Origin: Mya arenaria
Lineage: Eukaryota; Mollusca; Bivalvia; Myida; Myidae
DNA length: 64,000 bases
Direction: 5' to 3'
Assembly: GCF_026914265.1 (NCBI RefSeq)
Contig: NC_069123.1
Location: forward strand, 31,768,178 to 31,832,177
The translations under genes and the position numbers were made by a program. Below, one piece after another: positions 24,376-37,400 of the stretch. The notes under the pieces are model-generated. The model worked only from the letters and a program-made list of their open reading frames with translations. It was not told where the DNA came from and did not search any database. Positions within the stretch are counted from its first letter, which is position 1. Each line of letters begins with the position of its first letter.

Positions 24376-25849
24376 AGCATTTTTGTAGTCACAATTGACT
24401 TGATAGATAATTGAACCGACTTAATTATCCACCTATGGAGGTTTTACCTATTGATATGCTTGACTGTACACTGGCACTGGTACTGTTTCGGCTCGTATAG
24501 AACCTTCATGGTCTTGAATATGGCAACTTTATGGATCACTTGACACTCGATTGGCTTCATACGGTCTACATTTAGCAGATATCAGAAATGAAAAAAGTGT
24601 ATTGGACACAAAGTGGACTTGCGAACAGCCATAGTGTGATGATGGTCTGGAAGATTGGGTTAGGTTACAGCCCAAAAGCGGTTGAATGACCACTGGCTTG
24701 GCTTTCGTAGAGCCCGTCTGTGTTTATTTGATAATGGAAGCGTTTGTCTGTTACCATAATAATGATTTTTGAGCTCTTGACGAACCCTTCTGTAGTAAGA
24801 AAGGTACAAAATGGGCTTTATTGCAATCATTCAGAGGGCTGTTGGGGACCTTTTGTGTCATGTGGATTCTGTTTTTGGCGCTTAGAAGGGCACAAAATGA
24901 GCCATAATGGGGTTTCGGGCATTCAGTAGGCGTATATATAAACACTTTATGGCCTGCTTAGCAAGTATTATACCTAGAACGAACTGATTTTGGATTATGA
25001 TATCAATACATTAAGTTGGCAAAACACTGGATAGACTTGAAAATTCTGGATGTGCTTACATGGGACTCATAAAAATATATGTCATGTAGCATGTTTAAAT
25101 TGGCCCAAGAAGGGACATTTTGTGGTTGACTTGACTTTTAATATGGAAAATATATTAACTATGGTTAAAACTGCTTGGTGATTTTGGTAATGTATAGACG
25201 TTTTTAGATCAAATTAAACCAAAATATTTAATATATATAAATTGAACATATTTGCATTTTGACATTCAAATGACATTCAAATGAGTTTGACTTTGATTTT
25301 GAAAAGCTTAATTTTGTATTTCAATATGAACAACTTTATAAAATAGTTAACATCTGTTCGTATGGATATATGATTAAAAATGAAACAGTTACAATGTACT
25401 AATAATGAAGTCTCTTGGAATCAACAAATTGTTGTAACTGCCTTTGGTAACATGTACAAGGACGACACCTAGTTGTCTCCATATCATATTTAAAACATTT
25501 CAATTAAAAGTAACTGAACAGAGATCAAAATAGAGAAAACTATCAATTACTTTTCTGCAAACACAAATTAATTAACAAAATTTAAAAAATAAAAAGGCGA
25601 AAATAACAATATTCTCAACTGTTTGTGTTTCAATATATTTTGACCTTGAACTGACCTTGACCTTGAAGCAATCAGATAAGTATGTCAACACGAAGCACTG
25701 TATGAAATTGATGCATGCCATGAATTAAGATATACATATTAATTGACTGTTACACTAGCACAACTTGCCATACGACTCGTTCAGCAATAGCAATCTTGCG
25801 ATCACCTTTAATTGGCACACTCTAACGGTATGATCCTTGGCGGTTGCCA

Positions 25850-26130
25850 AGAAATTTAAAACAAAAGGTGGTTGCTAAGGTGATCCATGACTTTTAAGAG
25901 AACTAGGGAAGCAAAATGTTGCCAAAGAATTGAAGACACAAGGAGGTTGCTTAGGTGATCCATGACTTTTAAGGGAACTTTGGAAGCAATCTGCTGCCAA
26001 GCAATTGAAGGCAAGAGGTGGTTGCTAAGGTGATCCATGATTGTAAAAGGACCTAGGGAAGGAAGCTATTGCCAAGGAAGGATACTAAGGCAAAAGGGGG
26101 TTGCCAAGGAAGTTAGTTGTTGCTAAGGAG
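25850..26130 (-). repeat. Inverted array of the 75-bp tandem repeat
   Basis: GGTGGTTGCTAAGGTGATCC recurs near 25867, 25942 (variant) and 26017 at 75-bp steps, and is the reverse complement of the array at 20629-20930. More degenerate TTGCTAAGG units continue to about 26300. Confidence 0.82.
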
Positions 26131-26584
26131 GTCCATGTGTGCTAAAGAATGTGATGGTTAATAGGGAAGCATTACTAAGTGAATCATCGGTTGCTAAGGA
26201 AGTTAGTTTTTTTAAGGAGGTCCATGGTTGCTAAAGAATGTGATGGTTAATAGTGGAGCATAACCGAGTGAGTCATAGCTTATTTTGAAAAAAATGAGGT
26301 TCCTATGAAAGTTGATGGTCGCTAAGGGACCCCAAGGCTATGGGAAGATATGGTTGCAAAAGAAGCAATCGGCTGCTATGGAAGTCTAGTATGCATAGAA
26401 AAAAATGCAAACAAAATGTGTAGTTAATTAGGAGGTTGATGGGCGCTTAGGAAAGTTGGTTGGAAGGAAAGTAAGGATATGTGAATGAAGATACTAAAAT
26501 ACCCTAGAAAAAGCTACCAACTAAATTTCTCAGCTCTGGACATCGCAGTTTTAGGGGGAAAGTTGCTTAATTAATGACCTTATA

Positions 26585-28570
26585 TAATGTCTTGCGAGTG
26601 AGGGCCAATTACGAACCCCAGGGCACATTTGAAGATAGAGCACAGAACAATGCTACATGCCAAATAACATAGCCATGTGCATTACTGTTTTGGAGTGTTT
26701 CCCTATAAAAGACTACATTAAACAAAGGATCACTTGGGCGGTTCAATTTTGATCCCGGAGTCATTATTTGAACAAACTCAGTAGAGCACCATAAGACAAT
26801 GCTACATACCAAATACCTTGATGTTTGAAGATTTCCCTTATAGAAGTCTATTTCAAACAACTGACCCACAGGGAGGGGCCAATCTTGACCACAGGGGCAT
26901 AGTTTAAAGAATTTTGGTAGATGATCTCTTGACAATGCTAGAGTTGAAATATCTTGTTGTCTTGGAGAACAAGATTTTTAAAGAATTTTCTTATATAAGG
27001 CACTGTTTTAACCATGTGACCCCTGGGGCTGTTGCATTTTGGATCCAGGGGCATCATTAAACAATTATGGTAGAGGACCACTAGACAATGCAACATGCCA
27101 AATATCTAAGCTCTTTGTCTTGTCATTTAAGAGCAGAATATTTTCCGAGTTTCCTTTAAGTCGCTATGGCAACCAGCGTTCTCAATGGAAAATATGTCTT
27201 TGAATAACAATAAGAAAATATCACCTTCGTATCATTCCTGTGACGTGGCGCAACTTGACACGGTGGTATAGAGGACCATTGAGCACTTTGTGCTCTGGTG
27301 AGCTATAACATTTAAGTCATTTGTTAAAACACTTCATTTCAAGGGAGACAATTAGGGAACAGAGTTATGTCAATGAATGAAATTTTATTATCTTTTAAAT
27401 TAGTATTCATTTTTCTCATTATAGAGCGCATAAGCTTATTTTTTTCTAATCAATGGAGGCAATTCGGTATCGTAAGGTCGCAGGGTTATGCTTGTTTTAC
27501 CACACTCATGTTCAAATTGTCATAATTATATTGATGCCCAAATTTGATACATTTCCTTTGAAAGCTTTGCAAAAACTAGATTGATTTGCTGAATTTTCAC
27601 AAGTATACAAAGGGGCAATATCTGTCAATATTTTAATAAGTTTGTATTATGAGTGTATTGTTTCCACGAGAAAACAATAAGTTCGAATGTGATATCTTTA
27701 ACAGTTTCAAGCTATTAAGAAGAAATGAGCTGTCATTTTAACTGACAAATATTCCGAATTGCTAGACAGATCAATGGAATATGCCTACATTCAGGCAGAG
27801 CTAACAAACTATAAGCATATATGCAAGACCCAATGATTATTTACTTCAAGTAAAACTGTAAGAACTTGCATGTTGTCGCCTTAATGTGAAGAACATCTGT
27901 GCTATGTTGTTTCAAAATCCCCCTTGCATGACTAAAATACAGCCTGGACATGACCACCTTTACTGTATATGCAGCTTTCCACAATGGTTTGTGCACATGA
28001 CATGTTGCCTTTGTGCTAAACATCTGTGGTACTTTTTTCAAATCCCCCATGCCAGACAAAGTTACAGCCTGAACATGACCACCTAGCCTCTATGTGCAAC
28101 ATTTCAAAATGATAGATCTCCAAGATTGATCTTGACCTTTGAGGTAGGGATGTGGGTCATGGACGTTACATGTCGCTTTTGTGGAGCAGAATATTTCAAA
28201 GAACATCTGTGCATTATTGTTTCAAAATCCCTTCTTGCATGACAAAGTTACAGCTTGGATCTGACCACCTATGCTAGGTGTATATATGCAGCAATTAATG
28301 AGCTGAGTGTTTGTGTGACTTTATTTCAAAATCCAACGTTGCATTAGAAGTAACAACCTGGACAGTATCACCTACCCTTCGCTATATTGTTTTGCATGGA
28401 ACAACTTTTATTAAAAAAATCTGTAAGAGGACCACCCCAGGAATTTTCTTTTGAAGTAAGGTTGAAATTGTCCAAGTGGTTTAAAGTAAAATGTTGATGA
28501 AGGACAAGGGACAATAACCCCATCACAAAAGCTCACCCAGAGCACTTGTTGCTCATTTGAGCTAAAAAGA
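26585..28570 (+). repeat. Composite repeat with two internal tandem modules
   Basis: The first part (about 26600-27130) repeats a module of roughly 120-130 bp containing GACAATGCTACATGCCAAAT and a (C/G)AGGGGCAT motif, about four times. The second (about 27885-28350) repeats a module containing GAACATCTGTGC, TTTCAAAATCCC, GCATGACAAAGTTACAGCC and TGACCACCT about four times. The block ends with CCAGAGCACTTG ... TTTGAGCTAAAAAGA at 28570, the same type of 3' end as the elements at 36685-38083 and 44117-45068. No coding capacity. Confidence 0.65.
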
Positions 28571-31457
28571 CAAGACAAATGGTGCGATTTTAATCTACAC
28601 ACCTCTTGAGGCAAAAAAAGATAAGGCTTACACTATAAATAAATAACCATCAACACTCCTAGGACACAGGAATGGTCAAGTCAGTGTGGAATCAACAAGC
28701 AAACTGTGAACAAAATAACAGTGTCACAACACCCAAAGCTTACCAACATTCCTATAATGTTTCACAAAGTTTCAAAATTGTATATACAAAACTTGTACGT
28801 GGTAAATAAGATAACAATTTTCAGAAGTCACTGCCGAAACTCTTCAATATATCAAAGTAAAATGTAACAGAAATGCACAAACTATGGCCAAATATCAAAA
28901 TCAGATTCAAAATTATACTGACTACACTGGGCATAACAAACTAAAAGGAACAATCCAACTTTACATAGTTTATTTATATTGCATTAACACATGGCAAATG
29001 TTTTAAACCAAGCCTTTTACATTAATTCTGCAATCCTAACAGTACAGTACGGAAACATATCTCATTATTATAGTCATATAAATCGATGCCTCATATCATA
29101 AATATACAAGAACATACAATGTTTTAAATCAGTCATCAATCTAAAAAAGCATATATAATCATTTGGAAACTGTCATCCTTGACTTAAGAAAAAAAAATTT
29201 TTTTTTTTGCTAAATTCTATTAATTTGTATTAAGAAAAATCGTTTCTTGAATAATAAAAAAATATATTTTCATTCAAGTGTCTGAAACAGCTTGCAATCT
29301 TTAACGATGAACAAAAGAAAGCTTAGAAAAAAACGACAATGGAAAAATATAAGCAGAAATTAAAAATTGTTATACCTACGTTAAATAAGAAATATAAAAC
29401 ATTTAAAAAATAATTGATTTTAATTCCGAACTAGTTACAGTTGCCCTGAAGTTGATAATAAACCTTAACCAAAACAAAAATTGATCATGTTTATTAATAA
29501 TATATACACATATTGGAGTCATCTAATCAATGGGTGTTCAACAAAATATCCTAATAAGACCAGGAAGTTGAATAATTTATCATGTGTCAGATTTCAATTA
29601 AAGGTGTCAACTTGTAATTTCAAATAAACCTAGGGCTGTATTCTATATAACTCTTATTTTTATCCTCTGACATGCCTCAGTGCTTTCACCCAGTCCAATG
29701 ACCAAGGGGGTTGTTTTTAAATACAGCTCCTAGTCTCAACAGTGTCTAATGTATTTGTTTAAAAATATATTCCATAATTGACAAAAATTTGGAACACACC
29801 ATTGGTGCATTGACTAAATGACCCCATATATTGTAGCCAATTACATGCGTGTCAGAAAATGTGATATCCAATCATTTGATGTCTTAACAAATACAATAAA
29901 TACAGAAATAAACAGAATGAAAACAACATAAATGATAATCAAGCACTTGATATATAAACTAACAAAAAGAAAACATTCACTTGTAACATAGTTGTTTCAT
30001 ATTTTAGGAAAATCAAATTCAAAAGCAAAACATTCTTTACGTATCTTCAATTTTTTCTTTAATACAAACATTGTTCATGTGATGCACATTCGCACTAAGA
30101 AAGTGTCTGTCAAACAGCCCCTTATAAACATGTATTGTGAAAATCTGTGGGAATTCCCACAAGAATTCAGCATGCACCAAAATTCAAATTTATTCTGAAT
30201 CACAACTAACACATTTATATTCCTCTGATAAATACATAGGATTCAAATCAATATCTTATTTTAATTTTACCAACAATTTTCCCCCCTTTTTAAAAGGTAA
30301 ATTTTATTTCAAATATGCCTGGAAAAAGATAGCTATATTCAATTTTCTACATATATACCTGTTCCTTTTTATTTTCTGATGTGCTAATAATATACTTTTA
30401 TCAAATATTGATTCATTTTTCCCTTTCATCATCACATATCATGCATGACATCGAAACACCAATCTACAAGGCACTCAACAGGGTTCCATGACGATTTCTA
30501 ACCTACTTAGAACTGTAGTACATTTTCACACAACTGAACAGCCACAACTGGTTACAAGGTAAACAATATGTCAATGACAAGTCTTCTAATTTCTACATTC
30601 ACAAGCTAGCATGTAACAGGTTGCAGTGTTGACAACAAACACCAGTTTTTGAACAGATGATCAATGGATGATGCTCATTTTTTTTGAAAGTTAATCTAAA
30701 AAGAATATAAGTGCCTCTTGATTCCAATAGAGGCCATACCAAACTGATTCTATATTTATCATAATCAGGCAAGATGGGGTTCAGTCTAATGAATGAAAAA
30801 GTTTTCATCTTTCATTATGAAAATTACCAAATTCTTTATTACACAGAGAAATATTATTTATGAAGGTTAAATAAATAAATTACCAAATACAATGCAATGA
30901 TTTGAACAAAAATATCATATACGGTATAACATTTTCAATTTTCTAGCTGCTAGGTATATACGATGCTTTCTTTATGCTTTAAATTGGTGAATCTGCTTTG
31001 GATGGCATATGTTGTAAAGAGAATACATTTTTTTTACTATGGCACTTTTTATCTTTCCCATAAGGTAGGATGGATTTGAAATTGGAAGCCAACGCTAACT
31101 GTAGAATCAATTTGGTACGGCATAACTGAGAACCTTTGCGCTTTGTCCATCCACTTATGCAAAAGGTTTCTTTTCACCATTTTTTGGGGGGGATTTGGGG
31201 TAATTTGAGTGATAAGCAACTAAATTGAAAAATATATTTTTTGAAAAAACTTCATTTCTGTATACACCATTTATCTTGAAGTCTATATAAGCCATAACAA
31301 AAGTATCTACACATCTCTCAGTTTGTGGTAGGAAACAAACGTCCTTAATATTTCTTATTTACAACACACTCTTCAGGAAAATGGGGTTACCAAAATAATG
31401 GTAAAATGCAGCACTCAACAAAAACAAGCAGTCAGGTTGAGAAAGTGTTGACTGCCG
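28571..31457 (-). other. Probable eIF4E 3' UTR and downstream sequence
   Basis: AT-rich sequence following the eIF4E stop codon in the minus direction, without a recognised exon or repeat border. Several minus-strand AATAAA hexamers exist (for example near 30836 and 30360), but none can be singled out as the used site. Its freedom from the repeats found on either side is compatible with a long 3' UTR; this is inference. Confidence 0.35.
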
Positions 31458-34400
31458 TCATACTTTGTATCGGTCACGGGCTGTTGAACCTGCTTTTGTC
31501 GCTGTGTCTGAATGTGCCTGTAATGGAAAAACAATCGCATAACTTTTATGAAAGCCACAGAATCAGTAATAGTAATTTAAACTTGTCCAAAAGTATAATG
31601 AATTTGAAGATACAACAAACACCAGTGATGTTGCTGTACATATTGTTACAGGTATGATCCATGCCTATATTTGTGCACAATAAATCATGGTCCTGTGATT
31701 GCCTATATGGTCGATTCATATATGAAACAAGACTGTAGTTGGAACAATGAATGTTCTCCAAGACCAACAAGAGCTTACACAAAAATGTGACAAAACATGA
31801 CCCGAAAGGACTCATTAGACAGATAGCCATTAGAATTTGGGCCTGTATGGACAGAAGTATTTGAGTATGAAAATATGTTCATGATAACACCCCCAACTTT
31901 CCCATGAAGAAAATATTGATTTCAATTTTTCAATTAATTAGATCAAAGCATATACATGGAAATGATAAAGCACTGCAAGATGAAGCAAATGTCAACTCGT
32001 CTGTGAGCCTAAGGATTCTATTGATTTGAAACCAATTTTTAGCTGTAGGTCACCACAACATTGACCCAAAAAGCAGTAGCATTCATCTGTATGTCATGAC
32101 CAACCTGCATACAAAGTTGGAGGTCACTCGGCATAAGCCGTCTTGACTTGAAAATCGATGTCAGCTCGAGGTAACCAAGACCGTGACCATTGACCAACTG
32201 ACCTTAAAATCAATATGGTTCATCTGTTGGGCATTTACAACCTACCTACCAGTTTGAGGTCTCTTTACATAAGCGTTCTTTAGTTATTGATCGTATACTG
32301 TGGGGACAAACAGGGTGGTCTGATTACTATATCCCCCCCTCTGGGAGCATAGCAATGACTGTTTGACCCCCACTGGAATCATGTACTAAACAATTGTGAA
32401 TTAATTTTGGATACCTTCAATCAGTTCAAGGGTAATGGATTGGACACTTAATATGACAGAAATAACCACTTAGTTTGACTTTGACCTTGATAGTAGTAAA
32501 TTGGGACCTTTCCTCTGCATGGCTTGATGTTGTTAACAATTTTGTCAAGTTGTTTTGAAATCCTTTCATTGGTAAAGGAGTTATTGGGTGGATACAAAAA
32601 GGGGACAAATGGACAGATTTCTTCTTTTTTTTTTGAAAATTATTCATCGTTGGTAATAGTACACAACATACCACTTTAACTACCACGAGCCACCTAGTCA
32701 TTCATTCAAAAGGGTTGGTGTCTCTTTACATATCTATATTTACATACCTGAAATCCTATTGCAATCTTTTGTGGTATTTTAAGTCGATCTTTTAATTTTT
32801 GTCTGAAAAAGAAGAGGTCAAGTTATTACACAGTAAACATATTAACCAATGAGAAACATGTACCGTACTTGTAAATGAAATGTTCTACAACAACTTTTTC
32901 TTTACAGTAAAGTTTACTTATAAAACACAAGAGCTGGGAGTACTCCATTTCTACATCAGACACTTTGAAAGCTTATCAATGGGCTTTGTGGAAACGGGTG
33001 TTTTGTCCTATTTTAAGTGTTCGTAAACTGAAAAGCATTTGGAATCATTGAATAACTTATTAAAGCTGCACTCTCACAGATTGACCGTTTCGACAACTGT
33101 TTTATTTTTTGCCTTTTAATTAGACAATGTTTGTGTAAGGTATGGAAACCAGTGATATAAGAATGTTGACAAAAAATAAGACTGCAATTTTCTTTTTTAT
33201 GTTTGAAATTTAATGTTTTGAAAATACATAAGAAAACATGCTATTTGATCTTTTGTCAGCAGTCTAATCTTATTTAAACTGTCATTTTCGCAAATGAATA
33301 AAGTATGTTTATTGCATCAAGGTTAACTTTTCATATAATCTGACATGAGAACATGTTAGTATATAATAACCATGAAATGACATACCCTATTTTTACAGTT
33401 GCGTCACCTCTTCGGGCGTCGTGAGTCCAGAGCCCTAGTTTATCGCCCTTTCCTCGAATGTTTATGGTGGCACCACAAATGTCATCTGACAAATCCTCAA
33501 AAGCTTCTCCTATTAAACACAAAAGCTGAAAGAAAAGATAAAGGTTAACTTTAAATTTACAACGTCATTCTTAGTACTAGTATATATAGTTATTTGGTTT
33601 TAAAAGTAAGAAATATTATGAATCTGTGATTGACTTTGTAAGCTATGAAAAGGCTGTCGGTTCGATCCAACCAGATGTACCTTCTCATGGCCTCTTTCAA
33701 GCTGCACTCTCACAGACTGACGTTTTCACAACTTTTTTTTATTTTTGTCTTGTAACGAGCCAATTTTGCGAAAATGAATGGAAACCAGTATTTAAGACTG
33801 CTAACAAAAGATAGATCGCAGGTTTTCATATTTATGATAAAAAAAATGATGTTTTATGCATTTTTCTTAAAACGTTAGAAACAGTCTCAGTCTTAAATCA
33901 TTAATTTTGAACATAAATGTGAAAAACTGCAATCTGATCTTTTGTCAGCAGACTTATATCACTGATTTTCTGATATATACGCAAAAATTGGCTCAATCCA
34001 AGACAAAAAATTTCAAATAGGTAAATCTGTGAGACCGCAGCTTAAAGAGACCACCAGTCCTGGTAACTCTCTGTAAACAGAATCAAGGGTCACTGAGTGA
34101 TTCATATCCAGGTAAAACACATTAGTAATAACTATGAAAAGCATGAAAACATATGGTCTTATCAATGATTATCAAATATTTATGTAAGCACTTAGGCATT
34201 TCTCAATAATGCTTTTCACAGTAAAATCACTGGCTTGTACAAGAATTTTCAATACTTACAGTTTCTAACCAGAAATTATCTAGCTCCGTCTGTCTTTGAT
34301 TTTTGTTGAGATTTACGAGCCATCTACCACCATTCTTGTTGTTAGCATCTTCCCACATGGGCTGTATACCATCCTGGCAATAAAAGAATCTTGTTAGAAA

Positions 34401-37400
34401 TAAGTTAGTCTCTGTTATCAAACTTCTTCGTTTTTTATAAATTTACATTCATGTTTCCAGCATGATTCTTAGTTTTTAATCATTATTTATAAACAAATTA
34501 TGGACAAAATCAACTCCAGCAGGTACAAATGCTGTTTTTTCCCGGTCTTCTTTATTTTGAGAATGGGGCGGGGCCTCGGAAATTCCAATTTTACCTTTAA
34601 AATGGAAACATAAGAATGTGATTCCTTAGGCCTAAAAAAAATAACCATTTGGTTCGCGTTACCCGACCCTACCTACGGAATAGGCGACCCTACCGTTTTT
34701 ATAGTCAGTTTGAAAAAAAAATGAAAAACTTTTTTTGGTTTTTAAATATGGAGTTTAAAACCTTAAATGCTTATACAGGAGATAACTTTAACACTATTCT
34801 CCAATGATGAAAATGACATTCTTATATAAAGCCTAATAAAAAAAAAAAAAAGCCTACCTACCCTACCTATTTTTGAAAAGGATGCAGTGCTCCAGCCAGG
34901 ATTTAAAAAGGGCAGGGTGGAGTTTTGAAAAGGGCAAGCTACATGAGTCGTGTAAGGGCGATTGAGGGTGGTTGTGGGAGGGGTCCCCCACTGTCACAAA
35001 GGGGGTTTTAGGGGGGTCTCCCCCTAGAATTTGTTTTGTGTTCATACTCAATTTAAATCATTTTCCATGATATCCAGACTTGAACAAAATGTGTTTTTTT
35101 TCTCAAAATTTAAAAGGGTGTGTTTGAATTAAAATTTGTCTTTTTGTCTGTGGTTGTAGGATTGTACTTGTCTGGAGTCTTCTTTATTGCAATGTCACAT
35201 ATTTCTCCTACAAATCATGTAAAATGAAGTAAAAACCATGACAGTTAAACATTTAAAGCAATCAAATAAATAAATACACAAAAAAAAAAATATGTAGGGG
35301 ACGAATCTTAGTTTGGTACGATCGGAATTGGGTACGAATGTAACTTTCAGCCTGGCTGTTATTTAATTGTCTTTGGTAAAACAATGTTTAATATGCTGAT
35401 ATTTTAGAATAAATTGACAATAAAAATCACTGCCCTTGCTTTAAAAAGTCACTTTTAAAACATAGAACATTGATAAAATAACCCCGAAATTCGTTCTGAC
35501 AAAATGGCTGTTTCGGCGAATTTTGGCATGATCATAGGCATGATAGGTAAACACTACATAAAGCATCAACATATTTTTGTTGGTTATCATCATGAATATT
35601 TTACAAATAAACTTTCAAAACATTTACTGAAAAAGTGATGTATTTGACTGTGTTAGCGCCACCTTTCTTATATTTACAAATCGGCAGTGACCGTCTGCTT
35701 AAAGTCAACAATGTTTAAAATGGCTAATCACGTCTGTACAATACACTTAACAATTATTTAAAAGAATTAATTGTGCTTGACAACATTTTTCATCATCCCT
35801 TCGCATTTGCTATAACATTTTACGAACTTTCATCTTTGAATGAACGAGTTCTCAATGTATATTCTGATTGGCTGACAATCAATAGTCCCGCCTCCTGGCG
35901 ATGTTTCTCTATTTGGCGGTTCCTAATTATCGGATTAGAAGATGACCGATTATGAATACACAGGTCGTCTGTTTATTACACAAATACACAATTAGCTGTC
36001 ATATGACTTGGACAAGGCACATGGGAAGATGAAAGGGCAGTATGGTATATTTTAAGCTGTCAATAGAGGCTAGCGGGAGCACTGTTATCATAAGTATTAC
36101 GTAATTTGTCTCAATTAAGACAGCGGATTAAGGGCTGCCGATCTTTCATAATGATTTCAATAGTAAAAGGGCACTAACGGTATAATTGGCGCTAATAGAG
36201 CACTTGTGAAAAGGGCACTACTCAAAAAAGGGGCAGGGCGGTAAGAAAAGGGGCACGGGCGCTGCGCCATTGAAAAACGGGCTAGCTGGAGCACTGGGAT
36301 GTAACCCTAACCAAACAATTTTTTTTTTAGGCCTAAACAGAAATTTATTTAAGTTCTTTTTCACTTTTGTGATGAAATTTAATATTTGAGCATTGAGAAT
36401 GGAGTCAGAAAAACAGCTACAAATGTCAATGTGTATATCATCATAGGGAAAATTTTAATATTCAATATTTTTTTTGGTTCAGCATGTTTACATCTACAGT
36501 TTTTTCTTTGGACATCGCATGAAAAAAAGATACACAAAAGATAGGGAACACCGAAACAAACCTTTCTTTACAGCTTACCTTAAATAACGAGTAATCACAG
36601 CCTGATGGTAATCTGCTTGCTTTCTGAATGTGGTTATATAATCTGAAAGAAAAAGTTTACAATTATAAATGCAATTTCTTGCTAAAACAAGAGCTGTCAC
36701 AGAGACAGCGCGCTCGGCTATTCCGCCGCTTTTCAGTGTAAGGATTGAAAAGTTTTGGCGAACATGCATGGATCACTGTTAGATTAGATTTCAATGCAAT
36801 ACATGATGTGCTGAGATATTAACATAAATGTGGTTACATGCAAACTTTTAAGTGTAATAATAAAGACCCATTATTTGCAAAATACAGTTATCTAACTTGG
36901 TTATTCAATTAGGTTAGGTGGTTGAATACCATTGTATAAAGTCTCAATGCAATACATCAAGTAGTTGCTGAGATAGTGTCCTATGTGTGCTAACATGCAA
37001 GACCTTAACCAGAATTCCTAAGTCGCATAATAAAGGGGCAAAATTATATAATATGAAAGATAGAGTTATCTTACTTGATTAAATAAGAAGGTAAAATGGT
37101 TGGGAGCCTGTGTGTAAAGTTTCAATGCAATACATGATGTATTCACTGAGGTATTGACTTAAAAGTGGTAACATGCAAAACCTTAACCAGAATTTCTATG
37201 TCGAATAAGAAAGGGGCCATTATTTGAATTTAATGCAAACTAGAGTTATCTTACTTGGTTATTTAAGTAGATTGGATGGTTGAGTACCATTTTATAAAGT
37301 CTCAATGCAATACATCGAGTAGTTGCTGAGATATTAACCTATGTGTGCTTACATGCAAAACCTTAACCAGAATTTCTAAGTCAAATAATAAAGGCCCATA

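Larger units (their letters stand above)
19496..26400. repeat. Composite block of direct and inverted repeat modules
   Basis: No gene is visible. Several modules recur. A GGGTTCCAAG ... TTTGGCCAC(T/A)TGGCGGCTC ... AAGATGGC module is at about 19728-19905 and 21708-21870. A CAAATTGACATA ... CAAGGTCAAGGTCATTT module is at about 20010-20080 and 22355-22410, with looser matches near 20440, 22010 and 22750. A GCAAGATTGCTATTGCTG module is at about 20270, more loosely at 22610, and inverted at about 25785. A 75-bp tandem repeat is at 20629-20930, with its inverse at 25850-26130. The central part contains the 84-bp satellite. This resembles a large non-autonomous transposon or a cluster of related ones. 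Outer borders are not defined. Confidence 0.6.

Noticed and set aside
27841..28086. Two short overlapping frames with MFS-like hydrophobic stretches
   Set aside because: They lie in a tandem repeat module and their sequence repeats with it; no start, splice or family support.
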